Source: Lachnospiraceae bacterium
GTDB lineage: Bacteria; Bacillota; Clostridia; Lachnospirales; Lachnospiraceae
Assembly (NCBI GenBank): GCA_017936785.1
Contig: JAGBEV010000061.1
Location: 1 to 64,000 of the forward strand
Length of the DNA: 64,000 nucleotides
Direction: 5' to 3'
The notes under the pieces are model-generated. The model had not been told where the DNA came from and searched no databases. It saw nothing but the letters and a program-made list of their open reading frames with translations. Of the stretch, positions 63,055-64,000 are shown in pieces. The number at the start of each line of letters is the position of its first letter. The first letter of the stretch is position 1. The position numbers were made by a program, and so were the translations under genes.

Positions 63055-63918
63055 TTACTCTTTCATGCCTGTAGCAATAATTCCCTTTTCCAGATAATCC
63101 TGTCCCAGCAGGAAAACAAAGACTGCCGGTATCAGCGCTGCTGCCGATGCCGCAAAAGCATATCCTGCATCTGAAAGCCCGATCTGGGGCAGATAAAGGG
63201 ATAAAGGCCAGAGAGACTTATTTTTCAAAAATGCAAGGGGCTGCTCAATGAGACTGAAATATTCCAGAAAGCCCAACACCAGGGCAGAACCGATTCCTGC
63301 TGAACCTAAAGGCAGTCCCATATGGATAAAAATCTGAAATTCTCCCGCCCCGTCAACCCTTGCCGCCTCCAGCAGTCCCTTAGGGATTCCGCAGAATCCC
63401 CTATACATGATAAATACGGGAAAGGTGGAAAATACACCCGGTAAAATAATTCCCCAGAGGTTATCCAACAATGACAGGTCATGGAGCACCAAATAGCTGG
63501 ACAACATGGTCACGGAAAAGGGCATCATCATCAGAATCGTATAAATGGTAAATAATATTTTCCTTCCCGGAAAAGTAAACCGTGCAAATGCCCATGCCGA
63601 AGGTATACCTACAAGAAGCTGCCCTGCGAGGGTTCCTATGACTATTTTCAGGGAGTTTCCAAAGACCACATAATACTCCGGTGTATCAAAAAGAAGCTCC
63701 AGATAGTGCCGCAAAGTAGGATACCTGGGAAGCAGTCCGAACTCTGCCATATAGTTAGCATCCCCTAACACCGGGGCAAGCCCACTGCTTAGTTCGTCTG
63801 TTCCTTTTAATGATCCGCTGACAAGAAGAATGACCGGCATACAAATAATAAGCGCCGTCAAAAACATAAGCATGGTTACTGCCAGCTTACGGAATTTTTT
63901 CCAAACTGCTTTTTTCAT
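63055..63918 (-). CDS. sugar-type ABC importer permease, MalG family
   Basis: A 287-residue permease with six helices. The inner-membrane EAA motif reads EAARVDGAGEFQIFIHMGLP, as in the CUT1 MalG group, and GSLKGTDEL follows helix 1. ATG 63918 overlaps the stop of the upstream permease as ATGA. It would form a heterodimer with that protein. No solute-binding protein is within the window; it may lie to the right. Confidence 0.92.
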   Translation of the reverse strand: MKKAVWKKFRKLAVTMLMFLTALIICMPVILLVSGSLKGTDELSSGLAPVLGDANYMAEFGLLPRYPTLRHYLELLFDTPEYYVVFGNSLKIVIGTLAGQLLVGIPSAWAFARFTFPGRKILFTIYTILMMMPFSVTMLSSYLVLHDLSLLDNLWGIILPGVFSTFPVFIMYRGFCGIPKGLLEAARVDGAGEFQIFIHMGLPLGSAGIGSALVLGFLEYFSLIEQPLAFLKNKSLWPLSLYLPQIGLSDAGYAFAASAAALIPAVFVFLLGQDYLEKGIIATGMKE

Positions 63919-64000
63919 GTCTCATCTTCCTTTCTGTCCCAAAGGATCTGCAGCAACAGGATAAATACCAGCAATACCCCGGCAGTCAGCACTGCAGCGG
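63915..64000 (-). CDS. C-terminal end of the partner ABC permease (MalF-like)
   Basis: The last 27 codons are visible: a membrane helix (AAVLTAGVLLVFILLLQILW) followed by a short charged tail ending DET. The stop overlaps the MalG start as ATGA, the usual MalF-MalG arrangement. The rest lies right of the window. Confidence 0.8.
   Translation of the reverse strand, partial: AAVLTAGVLLVFILLLQILWDRKEDET

Overview
The window looks like a chromosomal segment of a low-to-moderate G+C Firmicute, most likely a Lachnospiraceae (Clostridia) close to Blautia, Dorea or their relatives. The reasons are the two-gene SufC-SufB iron-sulfur system, the dgt-dnaG-rpoD-trmK-nif3 gene order, an Agr-type cyclic peptide locus, the DUF5685, DUF4125 and DUF4179 families, AGGAGG-type ribosome sites and an RNase P RNA. 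Species cannot be fixed from the sequence. Nearly everything is on the minus strand; only an acyltransferase (28405-29556) and a zinc-ribbon membrane protein (58238-58882) read plus. No tRNA, rRNA, CRISPR array, transposase or phage gene was seen.

Layout. 1-7167: a giant secreted RHS/WapA-like protein whose C-terminus lies outside the window, preceded by a small membrane protein. 7204-9072: minimal SUF operon with terminator and promoter. 9194-13005: an agr-like quorum-sensing locus (LytTR regulator, sensor kinase, 49-residue AgrD, AgrB) with a candidate LytTR operator just upstream of agrD, then a second, kinase-less LytTR regulator. 13216-15260: two CobW/COG0523 GTPases, one with a huge His-rich loop. 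15387-18574: exonuclease III, an Imm6-like protein, HflX and a membrane protein. 18650-21406: GntR-regulated ABC exporter with an operator at +1. 21498-22551: membrane-anchored MerR regulator and YbjQ, with a textbook MerR promoter. 22574-27135: DnaJ-TPR protein, chemoreceptor, DUF5685 protein, zinc-ribbon protein and thiamine pyrophosphokinase.

27146-36768 is an envelope-polysaccharide acylation region: two acyltransferase-3 proteins and two separate MBOAT plus SGNH/DHHW cassettes, with a NUDIX hydrolase and a FUSC-HAD fusion between the cassettes. 36878-45177 is housekeeping: rnpB, a TGS-uridine kinase, nif3, trmK, rpoD, dnaG (broken by a one-base frameshift), dgt and a 51-residue leader gene with a very strong promoter. 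45221-54458 holds three ECF sigma/anti-sigma pairs, one of them at the head of an ABC transporter operon. 54565-54838 is a decayed HigBA toxin-antitoxin pair that keeps its operator. 54987-60563 has an SGNH hydrolase, DUF4125, a GerMN/DUF3298-like lipoprotein, the zinc-ribbon protein and a HEAT-repeat protein. 60674-64000 pairs sugar-type ABC permeases with an HlyD adaptor and a half-size FtsX-like protein.

Most operons here sense or remodel the cell surface: quorum sensing, ECF stress response, MacB-like transporters, O-acetylation and a wall-associated toxin. The most unusual items are the Agr peptide with a CLWLC core and its 21-bp-spaced repeats, the split primase, the membrane-tethered MerR, the FUSC-HAD fusion and the twin acylation cassettes.
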